Shown here: piece by piece, positions 24,418 to 36,532 of the stretch
How the letters are laid out: each line of letters begins with the position of its first letter
How positions within the stretch are numbered: the first letter of the stretch is position 1
Assembly: GCA_036898135.1 (NCBI GenBank)
Contig: CM072511.1
Coordinates: 23,353,631-23,417,630 of the forward strand
Direction: 5' to 3'
Length of the DNA stretch: 64,000 nucleotides
From: Oncomelania hupensis
Taxonomy: Eukaryota; Mollusca; Gastropoda; Littorinimorpha; Pomatiopsidae
The notes under the pieces: model-generated
Told to the model about the DNA's origin: nothing
The model's input: the letters and a program-made list of their open reading frames with translations, nothing else
Database searches by the model: none
Program-made: the position numbers and the translations under genes

Positions 24418-26707
24418 GCGACAGCAGGCGGGCAGGGCGGGGCAGACCACTGCACCCATTTACATCTCATGTGGTCTTGGTGTGGGGTCTGTTTTGTTTA
24501 CACTCAACAATGAATAAGTTATTTGTCAACAAATGCAATTTTTCACTGTCCATTTCTTCAGTTTAATTGCTCTCATAGTTTTAGTGTTGATTTAGCCAAA
24601 AAACGTATACAGCTATAGGCTGTCTTGTGTATAAAGATAAAGGATAGTCTCATAGCCTTGTGAACGTAGGGGAGCGTGATGTTAAAGAGATTATACTTAT
24701 CTTGGGACCATCGTAATGACGGTGATGCCCCTCTCTATCTCCCTCGCTGCTTTACTTTCCCCACCCTCAAGAGAGTAGGTATTTAGTCATCCCATCCAAG
24801 TGTTAATCACACTAGCTGGTGCTTAACTTGCGACACAGTAGTGAGTGCTCCAACCACTGCGCTATCCACAAATCGTATACAGCTATAGACCATCTTGTAT
24901 ATAAAAATAAAGATAGTCCCATAGTCTTGAGATCCCACTTATCTTGGGCCAGCATAATGAGGGTGATGCCCATCTCTCTCCCTCACTGCTTTATGTAGTC
25001 AGTCATAGTTGAGTCCTTCACGTTTTGTGGTCACCCATCCAAGTGCTAATCATCCCTGGATGGTGGTTAACTTGCGACACAGTAGCGAGTGTTCCAACCA
25101 CTGTGCTATCAGACATCCCTTGGCATTTTTTCCTTATTCAGTCTTTGTGCGACAGACTTGGTTGTCATATTCTATAACTATATCAAATTAGGATCAATGT
25201 AATAATTAATCACCACCACCACCACCACCACCTTCAACTCGGATGTGACAGATGCCGTCACTGAGATCCTTGGCAGTGCATTGTTTTAAATTTGAGCGTG
25301 CAGAGTTTCAAATTTGAGCGTACAGAGTATTAAAAATGTGTGTGCAGACACTGCATACATGCATGCACACGTGCACGCACATGATATCATCGATGCACGG
25401 ACATGGTATCATCGATGCATGGGTTGCGTGTTTTGTTTTCAGCGTATTTCATTGTATTTTGACGTGCATTGTTTTAAATTTGGGCGTGCAGAGTTTCAAA
25501 TTTGAGCGTTAAAAATGTGTGTGCAGACACTGCATACATGCACGCACACGTGCACGCACATGATATCATCGATGCACGGACATGGTATCATCGATGCACG
25601 GGTTGCGTGTTTTGTTTTCAGCGTATTTCATTGTATTTTGACGTGCATTGTTTTAAATTTGGGCGTGCAGAGTTTCAAATTTGGGCGTACAGAGTATTAA
25701 AAATGTGTGTGCAGACACTGCATACATGCACGCTCACGTGCACGCACATGATATCATCGATGCATGGACATGGTATCATCGATGCTCGGGTTGCGTGTTT
25801 TGTTTTCAGCGTATTTTATTGTATTTTGGCGTGCACTTTTAAAACTTTGGGCATGCAGTGTTACAAAATCCGTGTGCGGGGTTACAAAATGTGTGTGCAG
25901 ATACTGCATACATGCACGCGCACGTGTTCAGACACTGTTTACAATGCGATGAACATGGTATCATCGTTGCACGGGGTACGTGTTTTTTGTTGTTTTTTTT
26001 TCAATGCATTTTACTATATTTTGGCGTGCAGTTTTAAAAATTTGTGTATACAAGTTGCGTACGTGTGTAGACACTGCATACATGTACATGCACGTCATCA
26101 TCCATGTCATCATCGCTGCATGGGGTGTGCGTCCACGCCATCATCACTGTATGGGGTCAGTGTGTTCAAAGTATTTCCTTGTATTTTCACATGTAGTTTT
26201 AAAAAATTTGTGTGGGCAGGTGTGCGTATGTGTGCGTGTGTAGACACTGCATACATGCCCATGCACGTTATCATCCACTTCATCATCGCTGCATGGGGTG
26301 CACAATTGCGCACTATCCACACAGTATTTGCCCTTTAAAAAGGTGATGGCTAAATCTATAAGCCGACTAATAAACAAGTGTGATCGTCAAGTTTGAGTTG
26401 TCTCTCTTTCTCCCCTTCTGTAAGACATGTGGCTGTTCGATGATGCAATATTATGTGTGACTTGTTAAACATGTTGGTGGGTGTCATCAGGGTTGACATA
26501 TATGTTTAGACTTTTTTTTCAGGCGTGCTGACCGCATTTGATTAGTATTCAGTTATATTTGTAAAGATTTGTCTATATATTCAACCACTCCACACAACAG
26601 ATTGTAGTTAGATATTCATTATCCACTCCAAAAGTGACATTTTTTTGATATTGTGTGTGTAGAGATCGATAAAAAAAACGAGAGCGAGAGAGAGAGAGAG
26701 AGATAGA

Positions 26708-26748
<41 letters not shown>

Positions 26749-27332
26749 GGAGAGGGAGAGGAGATAGACAGATGGGTTACTTCCCATATCTTATGATTGC
26801 GTCAGCCGTTTCCATATCATGTCCAAACATGCCTTTAAGAACAAAAGTGCTATATAATATGGTGTGGTACTTTGTGAGTCCAAACATGCCTTTAAAAACA
26901 AAAGTGCTATATAATATGGTGTGGTACTTTGTGATACTGTTTTCTCTGTTACTGTGATTGATAAGAACACATTTTTTTTATAACGTTTTACTACAATTTC
27001 TGTGATCACTTGCATTTTAAGTGCTTTAAAAGTTGTAAACATTATAAGATATAACTTTTGTGCATGGAAAAAATATAAAAAATGAAATGACTGATTAATT
27101 TAAAAAAGCCACTTGTTACTCGCTTCACTACCATGTCTTCAGCTATTCAAAGATCTATTAGTGGTGAACAATTATTTCCTTTGTGAAATAGTCTTTTTGT
27201 TTGTGTTACTACATTCAATAAACAGGTGTTTATTCACATACATGCTTTTTGTGCCTGGACTCAAAACTGAACAATCTTCAAAGCAAGCCGAAAAAGAAAA
27301 AAAACTTCAGGTATGTGTGTGTGTGTGTGTGT

Positions 27333-27383
<51 letters not shown>

Positions 27384-27668
27384 TGTGTGTATATGCTTGT
27401 GTGTGGTCTACATAAGATCTTCAATCAAGGGCCACTAATCATTCTTTCTTCTCTTCATTTTCACATATGTAAAATCATGGACACCATTATTTATAGGGTA
27501 TGGTCAGGTGTGGTGTGGTATAGAGGGGCTCAATAAAAGATGGTTAAAGCTAGAGAGAGATAGGTCAAAAAACGAGAGAGAGAGAGAGAGTAAGAGAGAG
27601 AGAGAAAGAGAGTAATAATAAGATGTAGATAGAGAGAGAGAGGGAGAGAGAGGGAGAGAGAGGGGAGA

Positions 27669-27699
<31 letters not shown>

Positions 27700-27775
27700 C
27701 GGGAGAGAGAGAGAGAGAGAGAGAGAGAGTAATAATAAGATGTGGATAGAGAGAGGGAGAGAGAGAGAGAGAGCG

Positions 27776-27810
<35 letters not shown>

Positions 27811-27834
27811 GGGAGAGAGAGAGAGAAAGAGGGA

Positions 27835-27885
<51 letters not shown>

Positions 27886-28372
27886 AGGGTGAGCGAGTAA
27901 TAATAAGATGGAGATAGAGCGAGAGGGAGAAAGAGAGAAAAAGGGAGAAAAAGAGAGAGAGCGAGAGGGAGAAAAAAAAAAGATCGAGTTACTTCCCATA
28001 TCAGCCGTTTCCATATCATGTCCAAACATGTCTTTAAAAAGTGCCGGCGTGGTACACTGTTATTGTGATTGATAAAAAAAAACACATTTTTGATAAAGTT
28101 TGTCTATAATTTCTATGATCACTTGTATTTTAAGTGCTTTATAAACGTTGTAAATATTGTAAGATATAACTTTGGTGCATGAAAAAAATATAAAAAAACG
28201 CAATGACTGATTAATTGTAAAAGATATTATTAGTGATTTTAAAAGTGTGGCATTTTAAGGTTTCAGTAGCAGGTTTCGTTGACTGTAAAGCTCTCAACAA
28301 CTTACGCAAACAGCATCAATTTTAATGCATTAGCTTGTTCAAATATCTTCTACAAAAGTTAAGATACTTAAG

Positions 28373-28424
<52 letters not shown>

Positions 28425-28463
28425 GGAGAGAGAGAGAGAGTAATAATAAGATATGGATAGAGA

Positions 28464-28504
<41 letters not shown>

Positions 28505-29093
28505 GGGAGAGAGAGAGAGAGAGAGAGAGAGTAATAATAAGATGTAGATAGAGAGAGGGAGATGGAGAGAGAGAGGAGAGAGAGAAAAAAAAAGAGAGGG
28601 CGAGCGAGTAATAATAAGATGTAGATAGAGCGAGAGAGAGAAAGAGAGGGAGAAAGAGAGAGAAAGAGAGAGAGCGAGAGGGAGAAAAAAAAAAGATCGA
28701 GTTACTTCCCATATCAGCCGTTTCCATATCATGTCCAAACATGTCTTTAAAAAGTGCCGGCGTGGTACTTTGTGGTACTGTTATTGTGATTGATAAAAAA
28801 AACACATTTTTGATAAAGTTTGTCTATAATTTCTATGATCACTTGTATTTTAAGTGCTTTTAAACGTTGTAAATATTGTAAGATATAACTTTGGTGCATG
28901 AAAAAAATATATAAAAAAACGCAATGACTGATTAATTGTAAAAGATATTATTAGTGATTTTAAAAGTGTGGCATTTTAAGGTTTCAGTAGCAGGTTTCGT
29001 TGACTGTAAAGCTCTCAACAACTTACGCAAACAGCATCAATTTTAATGCATTAGCTTGTTCAAATATCTTCTACAAAAGTTAAGATGCTTAAG

Positions 29094-29182
<89 letters not shown>

Positions 29183-29240
29183 AGTTACTTCCCATATCTT
29201 ATGCTTGCGTCAGCCGTTTCCATATCATGTCCAAACATGC

Positions 29241-29311
<71 letters not shown>

Positions 29312-30278
29312 TGAGAGAGAGATAGAGAGCGAGAGAGAGAGAGACTCAAATCAATAAAATAAATCAAATACTTTAAAATATTTGCGCGATTCGCCTCATA
29401 TAAATTCAATATCTCAAAAACCACTACATCGATTCTGCTCCTGTTTACCACTTTTTATCATGCGTCATCGATAGACTTTGTCATCAAAACTAAACAAAAT
29501 CAATAATAACGTTAAAAAAATTGCCTGTTTGATTAAAATGACCCTCATCCAATCCTATAATCATTATCAAAATCATGTCTCTGCCTTTACACCATCTGTT
29601 TGAGTGATAGATGTGTGTGAGAGAGGATGAGCCAGAGAGAGTATATATACACATAGGCCATGATCTATCATTTACAATGCTTCACATCCAAAAAAAAAAT
29701 TCTAGTTAAGCTATCTCTCTTAAAATAAATAAGTTTCTCGTCTGCTCCCATGTAAATAAGATGAGCCACAGTCTTTCAAGCGTGATGGGCAGCTAATCAC
29801 CCCTTCCCCCTGCTGGCTAATCACCCCCTCGGGATATCTCGCCATACTTACCAAGGCGCTGGTCAATTGATACATGATCTAAATCAAAATTGTCAAGACG
29901 CACGCTTGCAGCCTTTGGGTGCTTGGTCTAATGTACAGACAATTGAGTCATTACATATCCATCAATGGTCATTAACTATTCTTGGGTGTGTTTGTATACC
30001 AAAATATAGACACACAGAGAGTGAAAAAAAAGAGAGAGGGTGTGAGAGAGATAGAGAGGACAGACACATAAGTTCTGGTAAGATCATTTATTGCATGCGT
30101 TCACATACAGCTCACACTGTGTTTTTGTATCATTGAGTATTGGTTTTTGTTTTCATTTTAAATTGCACGACTTTCTCTCTCCTTGTTTTCCTGCTTACAC
30201 ATTATTCTATTAGTATACATAGATAAATGTATATTTTAATAACAATTGTATATATTTATATGCTGAGAAAGAGAGAGG

Positions 30279-30310
<32 letters not shown>

Positions 30311-31144
30311 AGGAGAGAGAGAAGGAGAGAGAGAAGGAGAGAGAGAAAGAGAGAGAGAGCAAGAGAGAGAGAGAGAGAAGGAGAAAGAGAGAGAGAAAAA
30401 ATGCATATTTAAACTTATTTTGTATGAGATATGCTAACCTCAGATGATGTAATGTTGATACAATATCATAGACGATGTGGCCATATAGTATTCATCTTAC
30501 AAATGCAGCATTTTAAATTAATGTATGGTGGCCGAGTGGTTAAGATATTGGACTTTCCAATAGATTGATATCAGAGTGTGTTCAAACCCCACCCGTGTCA
30601 ATTTTTTTTTTTCAGATAAAATAAGTTTTCAAACAAATGTTTATCATTCAATTAAGGTATACTAATCAGATACAATTAACCCCACATTGCGTATGTATAT
30701 GTAAGCAGCTGTTTCCCATTCTCGCGGCCGGCATCACGCGTCTTTACTGCATCATCCCCCCCCCCCCTTGTCTAGGCTAAATAGTGTAATCACGCTTCTG
30801 TCTTGTCTAAACATGCTTTTACCAGCATCCTGTCTCTAGGGTCCAGATGTGGCTAATTTGTTTCACAAACTTACACTCTAATTCCCGTTCACACTTCATT
30901 ACAATCCTAATCATTCCATCCAGTAGATGTATATTTGTGTGGGTGGGTGGGAGGGTGGGTGGGTGTGGGTGTGTGGGTGTGTGGGCGTGTGAGTGTGTGT
31001 GTTGGGGTGTGCATGTGCGCCTGTGTAAATTCAACATAATTATTGTTAAAATAGATATATTTGTGTGCGTGTGTGCGTGCGTGTGGGGGTGTGGGTGCGT
31101 GCATGTGTGTGTGTGTGTGTGTGTGTGTGTTGGGGTGTGCGTGT

Positions 31145-31196
<52 letters not shown>

Positions 31197-31210
31197 TGCT
31201 CATTGCTAGA

Positions 31211-31259
<49 letters not shown>

Positions 31260-31271
31260 ATAGAGAGAAAA

Positions 31272-31312
<41 letters not shown>

Positions 31313-31782
31313 ACGAGAGAGAGAGAGAGAGAGAGAAGGAGAAAGAGAGAGAGAAAGAGAGAGAGGGGTATCACCGCCATTATGCTGATCCCAAGATCAG
31401 TATACTCTTTTTTTAACATCACACTTCCCCGTGATGTAAATAGATGCCGTGGACCGCCCGCGCACGCACGCGCCTGCCCCAGCGCACGCCCCGCGCACGC
31501 CCCGCGCACGCCCCGCACACACCAGACCGCTGTCGGCCGCTCCGCGCCCCGCCATTAAATAAAATACCGCAACAACAAAAAACAAACAAATGCCGCCATT
31601 ACCCACAAACAAAATGCCGCACCAGTGATATAATATACCACAGCAGCGATGACCGCAGCCAATGACCCTGACCTCACATACCCTCATATGACATCAGCCT
31701 ATGACGTCAGCCTATGACGTCAGCCGGCCGTGTCAGCCACTAAAAAAAAACCCACCCTCTAAGGCTCGGTAGTTTACTACTA
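24418..31782 (-). repeat. Right arm of the giant inverted repeat (~7.36 kb)
   Basis: Reverse complement of 17039-24382. Differences seen include CCCTGG for CCTGG near 25053, an extra G near 25948, altered GTTGCG near 26053, loss of AAGTACCACAAA-type bases near 28053, and a 4-nt loss in a tRNA-like anticodon loop near 30554. After 31782 the sequence departs from the reverse complement of the SINE left of 17039. Confidence 0.97.
30522..30600 (+). pseudogene. tRNA-Leu-like sequence, right-arm copy with broken anticodon loop
   Basis: Mirror copy of 18204-18286. The anticodon stem-loop reads TTGGACTTTCCAA, four bases shorter, so the TAA anticodon is gone. A and B boxes are retained. Confidence 0.6.
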
Positions 31783-32649
31783 TTATTATTTTGTATTTTA
31801 TCTCTCTCATCTCATTTCTGTTTGTCTGTCTGTCTCTTTTCCTCTCTTTTCTTTTTCATCCCATTTCATTTCACCTCTTTTGATCCTATCCCTCTCTGTC
31901 TCTCTCTCTCTCTTCCTCCCACTCCTTCCCTTTCGCGTTCTCGTCTTCCTTCTCTCTCCTGCAAAGCGATTAACAAAAAGAAGTATGGCCCGGCTGGATG
32001 CAATTTAAAGTAATATTACCCTGTTCTCGAGCACTTAAATCTTTTTAACACGACAGGACGCAGTCTCTTGTTCCACTGGAGAGGAGGTTGCCTGTATTTC
32101 CCTATCTCCCCAAGGATCCTTGTGGGTAAAACAGAATTTACAATATGATTTTAATGTCCTTTGCCTAAGGCTCGGTAGAAGAGTAGTTTAAGGAGATAAT
32201 TGGTGCTTTAATATGGCATGGTCGTTCTACTTTCGTGATCTACCTCACCCCTCTTTTCCCCTCTTCCCACACACACTTGTTATCCGTTCTTCTCCCTTTT
32301 CACAATCAGAATCGGAATCTCTATAGTCCCAACAAACAGCAAGGAAAATGATTTTGCCGTGTCCAGCAAGTATTCACAATAATTATCATTCATGCAGCAC
32401 GGGCAGTATAGAAGAGAAGGAAAAAAAGTTTAATCATGAAAGCATGTAACATCTGGACCACACCAATCTTCCAATGAATCAATGTATAGAAGAAACAAAA
32501 ATCTGTTCATTTTACTGCGTCTTTCTATTCTATTCCTGTATTTTGTTCCCCTTCTCTCGCTTTTGTTTCTTCTCCTTCGTTTATGCCGCATAGTTGCTCC
32601 GTGTCTTCTTAGTTTGTCATCCCTAATCCCCCATCCTGTCACCCTGGGC
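31783..32649. other. No gene recognised
   Basis: Pyrimidine-rich to 31960, then ordinary sequence. AAGGCTCGGTAGAAGAG near 32167 resembles the arm border AAGGCTCGGTAGTTTAC at 31761. Confidence 0.45.
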
Positions 32650-32660
32650 CATCGTACCCC

Positions 32661-33237
32661 CGTTGGGGTGCCGAGGGTTTCAGTATAAATAGTATCCCCA
32701 CTTTCTGGAAATTTAGTGCTTTAAATTCCCACTGTCGCTGTCTTTCTCATTTGCTCTTTCTCATTCCTGCTCTGTTCTATCAATCTGCTATACTATCGTC
32801 TTCTTCGCTAGACCAGTCTCCTACCTTTTTTCTTGAAAACTCTTCCGGGACAAGACTCCTTGTTTGTGTATGAGGTCTGTTGGATCAGCTTGGGAATATT
32901 GGATGCTTTCTGCCAGGTGGTCACTAGGGCTTCCTTTGATGTTATTATTTAGCAATGTAGGCATTTTATATGTATGTGTTTTGTTGATAATTTATAATGA
33001 TGTTTGTATTCTATTTTGTTTGTGTAAACGGGGGTTCGATAAGTTGGGGTGAAGCCTCAGCCGTCCCCTGCGTGGGATGTCTTTATTGTAAAGCGACTGG
33101 CTGGTGGAGAGCTTTCGGTTTTACCACTAGAGTTGTTTCGGCAGATCTTTTATGCGGATCGGGGGCTGTCCGGTCCTGATTTGGCTCGGAAGAGTACGCT
33201 GGACCTAAAGCAATAATCATGTAATGTAATGTAATGT
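32661..33237 (+). mobile_element. R570 retroposon, near full length, (TAATG)n tail, clear TSD
   Basis: CATCGTACCCC flanks the copy exactly at 32650-32660 and 33238-33248, defining both ends. The head CGTTGGGGTGCC, the CAGTATAAATAGTATCC motif and the 3' end GCTGGACCTAAAGCAATAAT are all present. This is the reference copy for the family in this window. Confidence 0.93.
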
Positions 33238-33285
33238 CATCGTACCCCTACTCTTCTAGTCTTCCCCCGCCACTATCCAGGCTTC

Positions 33286-33286
33286 T

Positions 33287-33352
<66 letters not shown>
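33286..33352 (+). repeat. (TC)n microsatellite
   Basis: Perfect TC dinucleotides. Confidence 0.95.
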
Positions 33353-33355
<3 letters not shown>

Positions 33356-33444
33356 AGTCTCAGTCTCTCTCTCCATTTTTCTTATCCCTATCCTCTCCCA
33401 CAAATCCGTATCTTCCTATCTTATTATGGTTATTATTGAGAGAG

Positions 33445-33742
33445 TTACCACAGTACAGCTCAGTGGATATTGAGCTGGTTTCCTATGCCGAAGGTCGCGG
33501 GTTTGATCCCCGCGTGGGATGAACTTACGTCACATAGGTACAATACTTTTCAGGACACCGAGGGTTTTCTCCAGGTACTCCGGTTTCCTTCCTTCAATAA
33601 TGGGATTGAATTCGTTTAATCCAGATGAAGAAAATCAAGAACTAAACTTGATTTCTATTTCGACTTCTGTAATAGCGATCTCTTCAGATCGCCGCGCTTT
33701 GTGTTCAATTGAAGAAAAAGCGCGTGGTAGAATCCTGTATTA
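33445..33742 (+). mobile_element. tRNA-derived SINE, second copy
   Basis: Shares CCTATGCCGAAGGTCGCGGG, the CACCGAGGGTTTTCTCC body and CTTCAATAATGG with the copy at 16649. The A box is weakened (CAGCTCAGTGG); the B box reads GGTTTGATCCC. The 3' part (TAATAGCGATCTCTTCAGATCGCCGC, ending TAGAATCCTGTATTA) lacks the TG-rich insert. Short of the first copy by about 90 bp. Confidence 0.75.
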
Positions 33743-33779
33743 ATGGTTGTGTGGTTGTATGTCTATTATTATTATTGTT

Positions 33780-34590
33780 GTTGTATGACATTGATGGATT
33801 GGCTGGAGAGGAACAAGAACTTGAACAGATGGTACAGAGGCTCGACGCCACCTCCACAGCCTATGGAAACGAGATAAGGGCAGAGAAGCCCAAAATGATG
33901 ACCAACATCACCAATGGAATCAGCACGGACATCAAGGTCCAAGGCCAGTCCCTCACCACAGTGCATAGCTTCAAATATTTAGGAGCCATTGTATCAAACA
34001 ATGGGTCCCGACAGGAAGTTCTCTCCATGATCGCACAACCAACTGCTGCCCTCACAAGGTTGAAGCCCATTTGGAAAGCCAAGACCATCAGTCTACATTC
34101 CCGGGTAAGGCAGCTGAGCTTCCCTTGTCATCTCCATCTTTCTATACGCTTACGAAACACGGACCTTCACCGCAGATCTACAAGTAAGAACACAAAGCAT
34201 GGTGATGAGGTGCTACAGAAGACTTCTGGGCATTTCCTATACCCAGCACATCACCAACGACGAAGTCCGACAGACCATCATACAAGCCATTGGACAACAC
34301 GACGACATGCTCACAGTGGTGAAGAAACGGAAACTCCGATGGTATGGCCACGTCAGCATAGCATCAGGCCTTGCAAACATCATCATCATGCAAGGCACGG
34401 TGCAAGGAGGCAGAAGAAGAGGGAGACATAAATAGAGTTGGGAGGACAACATTTGCGAGAGGACTGGCTTGACACTGAGCGAAGCCATTTGAGGGTTGCT
34501 GAGGACAGAGAAAGATTGAATACGCTGGTTAAACGATCAGTATTCTGTGGTGCCCCAACGACCTTCGTGTTATAGGATAGGATAGGATGG
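33780..34590 (+). pseudogene. RTE-like LINE fragment: C-terminal RT region, frameshifted
   Basis: Encodes FKYLGAIVSNNGSRQE, then loses frame near 34110 and resumes in another frame as MRCYRRLLGISYTQHITNDE and KKRKLRWYGHV. These match the region after the RT catalytic motif of RTE/BovB-like LINEs (assignment tentative). The 5' end is truncated, the 3' end carries GGATAGGATAGGAT. An ATTATT/GTTGTT tract follows. Confidence 0.85.
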
Positions 34591-34593
34591 GAT

Positions 34594-34682
34594 GTCCATT
34601 ATTATTATTGTTGTTGTTATTGTTATTATTATTGTTGTTGTTATTGTTATTATTGTAGTTGCTGCTGTTGTTGTTGCTGTTG
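34594..34682 (+). repeat. (ATT)n/(GTT)n tract
   Basis: Imperfect mixture of ATT and GTT units next to the LINE tail. Confidence 0.85.
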
Positions 34683-35084
34683 TTGGCCATACCTTTAAGT
34701 ATAGGATCTATCTGGAACCCGAAAATACCAGTTGTTCTCTCTTTATGTACGTCTTTGAGCTTGTCGGTGGATTCTAGCCCACTGGTATAATAGAAAAATA
34801 AACCCATTGTTCCTCTTCACAGTCTCCATTGTACTGTTCTTTTCCGAAGACAACGCCTGAAGCCCACATTATGCCTTCATGACTGCGTAGTCAGACCGTC
34901 AGGAGTTAATATTGACTCGATCGGAAACAAGCCAAACCAATCTCCTTTCACTGCCTAATATAGTACAATAGTAGTAGTAGTATATATATCTATACCCAGC
35001 ATATTCCGTACCTGAAACTAGACGCAGCCTACGTTCGCTTCTCTCTAGAAGAGCCACAGAGGTTGTGCGGGACTGTGCAAACAT
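34683..35084. other. No gene recognised
   Basis: No supported feature besides a short GTA tract near 34970. Confidence 0.4.
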
Positions 35085-35440
35085 GTCGTACAGCGAAAGA
35101 TTAGAATTAGAACATTTTCTATTACTATACTTAAGGGAAGAAGACCTGTAGAGGAGATCTAATACAGATGTTTAATGACAAATTACAGCAACAGATCGTC
35201 AATTTTCAAGATTTATTTCAGGTTAACCAACAACCAAACTAGAAATCAGCAGGGTCGTTGGTGGTTTAACTATATACTCGAAAGTACTCATAATCAAGGA
35301 AATAGAGTTACTAGGAAACTGGAATGCTCTACCAGTTAGTATGACAGTCGTTGAAAATATCAACTCCTTCAAGAACCTTCTGGATAGCAACCCAAACTTT
35401 ATAGATAAGTTTAAAGAAAGGACGATTAAAGGTCACGTGT
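35085..35440 (+). pseudogene. Highly decayed LINE ORF2 C-terminal end
   Basis: Broken frames read YSERLELEH, then DLIQMFNDKLQ, then WNALPVSMTVVENINSFKN. These recall the common LINE C-terminus (Y..RL.L..L..RR.RGDLI..YK ... WNSLP..V....SVNSFKN.LD). Several frame changes and stops. The downstream (TAC)n array may be its expanded 3' tail. Confidence 0.5.
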
Positions 35441-35526
35441 CATCACAAGTGCGCTAAGTGACCCGCGAACCCAATTGTCCAAAGAAAAGGCGTGGGATAG
35501 GCCGGGAGGACAAAACAAAGTCTCTA

Positions 35527-35617
35527 TCTACTACTACTACTAGTACTACTACTACTACTACTACTACTACTACCACTACTACTACTACTACTACTACCAC
35601 TACTACTACTACTACTA

Positions 35618-35654
<37 letters not shown>

Positions 35655-35657
35655 CAT

Positions 35658-35717
<60 letters not shown>

Positions 35718-35785
35718 CACTACTACTACTACTACTACCACTACTACTACTACTACCACTACTACTACTACTACTCCTACTACTC

Positions 35786-35882
<97 letters not shown>

Positions 35883-35904
35883 CACTACTACTACTACTAC
35901 TACT
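35527..35904 (+). repeat. (CTA)n array, ~375 bp
   Basis: Over 120 CTA/CCA triplets. Poly-Thr, poly-Val and poly-Ser frames crossing it are artefacts of the repeat. Confidence 0.98.
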
Positions 35905-36111
35905 TGTGAAAGACACTCGGCGAGTCTCAGTTAAGCTGTGTGAGAGACAGCCGTTCATCGCAGCGAACAATGATGCGAAGGAGACGTAGATAGGTGAAAA
36001 CGGGTTTGTTGAACTAGGGATAAGAAGAGGACTGTGGAGTGCTGGGTAAGTACGGGAAGTGGGTGAGAACAGGATGAGTAGGAGGTGATGCGAAAGAGAT
36101 ATATCGACGAT

Positions 36112-36305
36112 TACGACGAGGAAGACGACGACGATGGTGACGATGATGATGGATGATGATGACGACGACGATGATGGATGATGACGATGATGATTGATGA
36201 TGGTGATGGATGAAGGAGGAATAAAATGAGGACGATGATGATGATGATGATGATGACGATGATTGATGATGATGGATGATGGTGATGATTGATGATTATT
36301 ATTGA
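36112..36305 (+). repeat. Imperfect (GAT)n/(GAC)n tract
   Basis: Purine-rich GATGATGAC repeats with interruptions. Confidence 0.85.
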
Positions 36306-36485
36306 TGGGGATGTCACAGAAGGCTAGTTAGACCCTGCACTAAGGCTTCCCGCCTTAATAGTTCATTCTGCTGTAGCCTTGTAACTTAAAGTCGCTGACT
36401 AGCAGACGACAGAAGTCAGGAGTGTGCTAAGCATGTGTAGGATAGATAAGGTAGGCAGTGACCTCATCCAGCTGACGTATAGCCA

Positions 36486-36487
36486 GA

Positions 36488-36518
<31 letters not shown>

Positions 36519-36532
36519 ACACACACCTCCCC
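36486..36532 (+). repeat. Poly-C followed by (AC)n
   Basis: About 17 C then AC dinucleotides and CCCCCCAC. Confidence 0.9.

Noticed and set aside
25502..26338. 278-codon open frame on the right arm
   Set aside because: It translates the ~180-bp satellite; the mirrored satellite on the left arm is broken into shorter frames by single-base differences, so openness is accidental.
35454..35970. Long poly-Val, poly-Thr and poly-Ser frames
   Set aside because: All are readings of the CTA triplet array on both strands.
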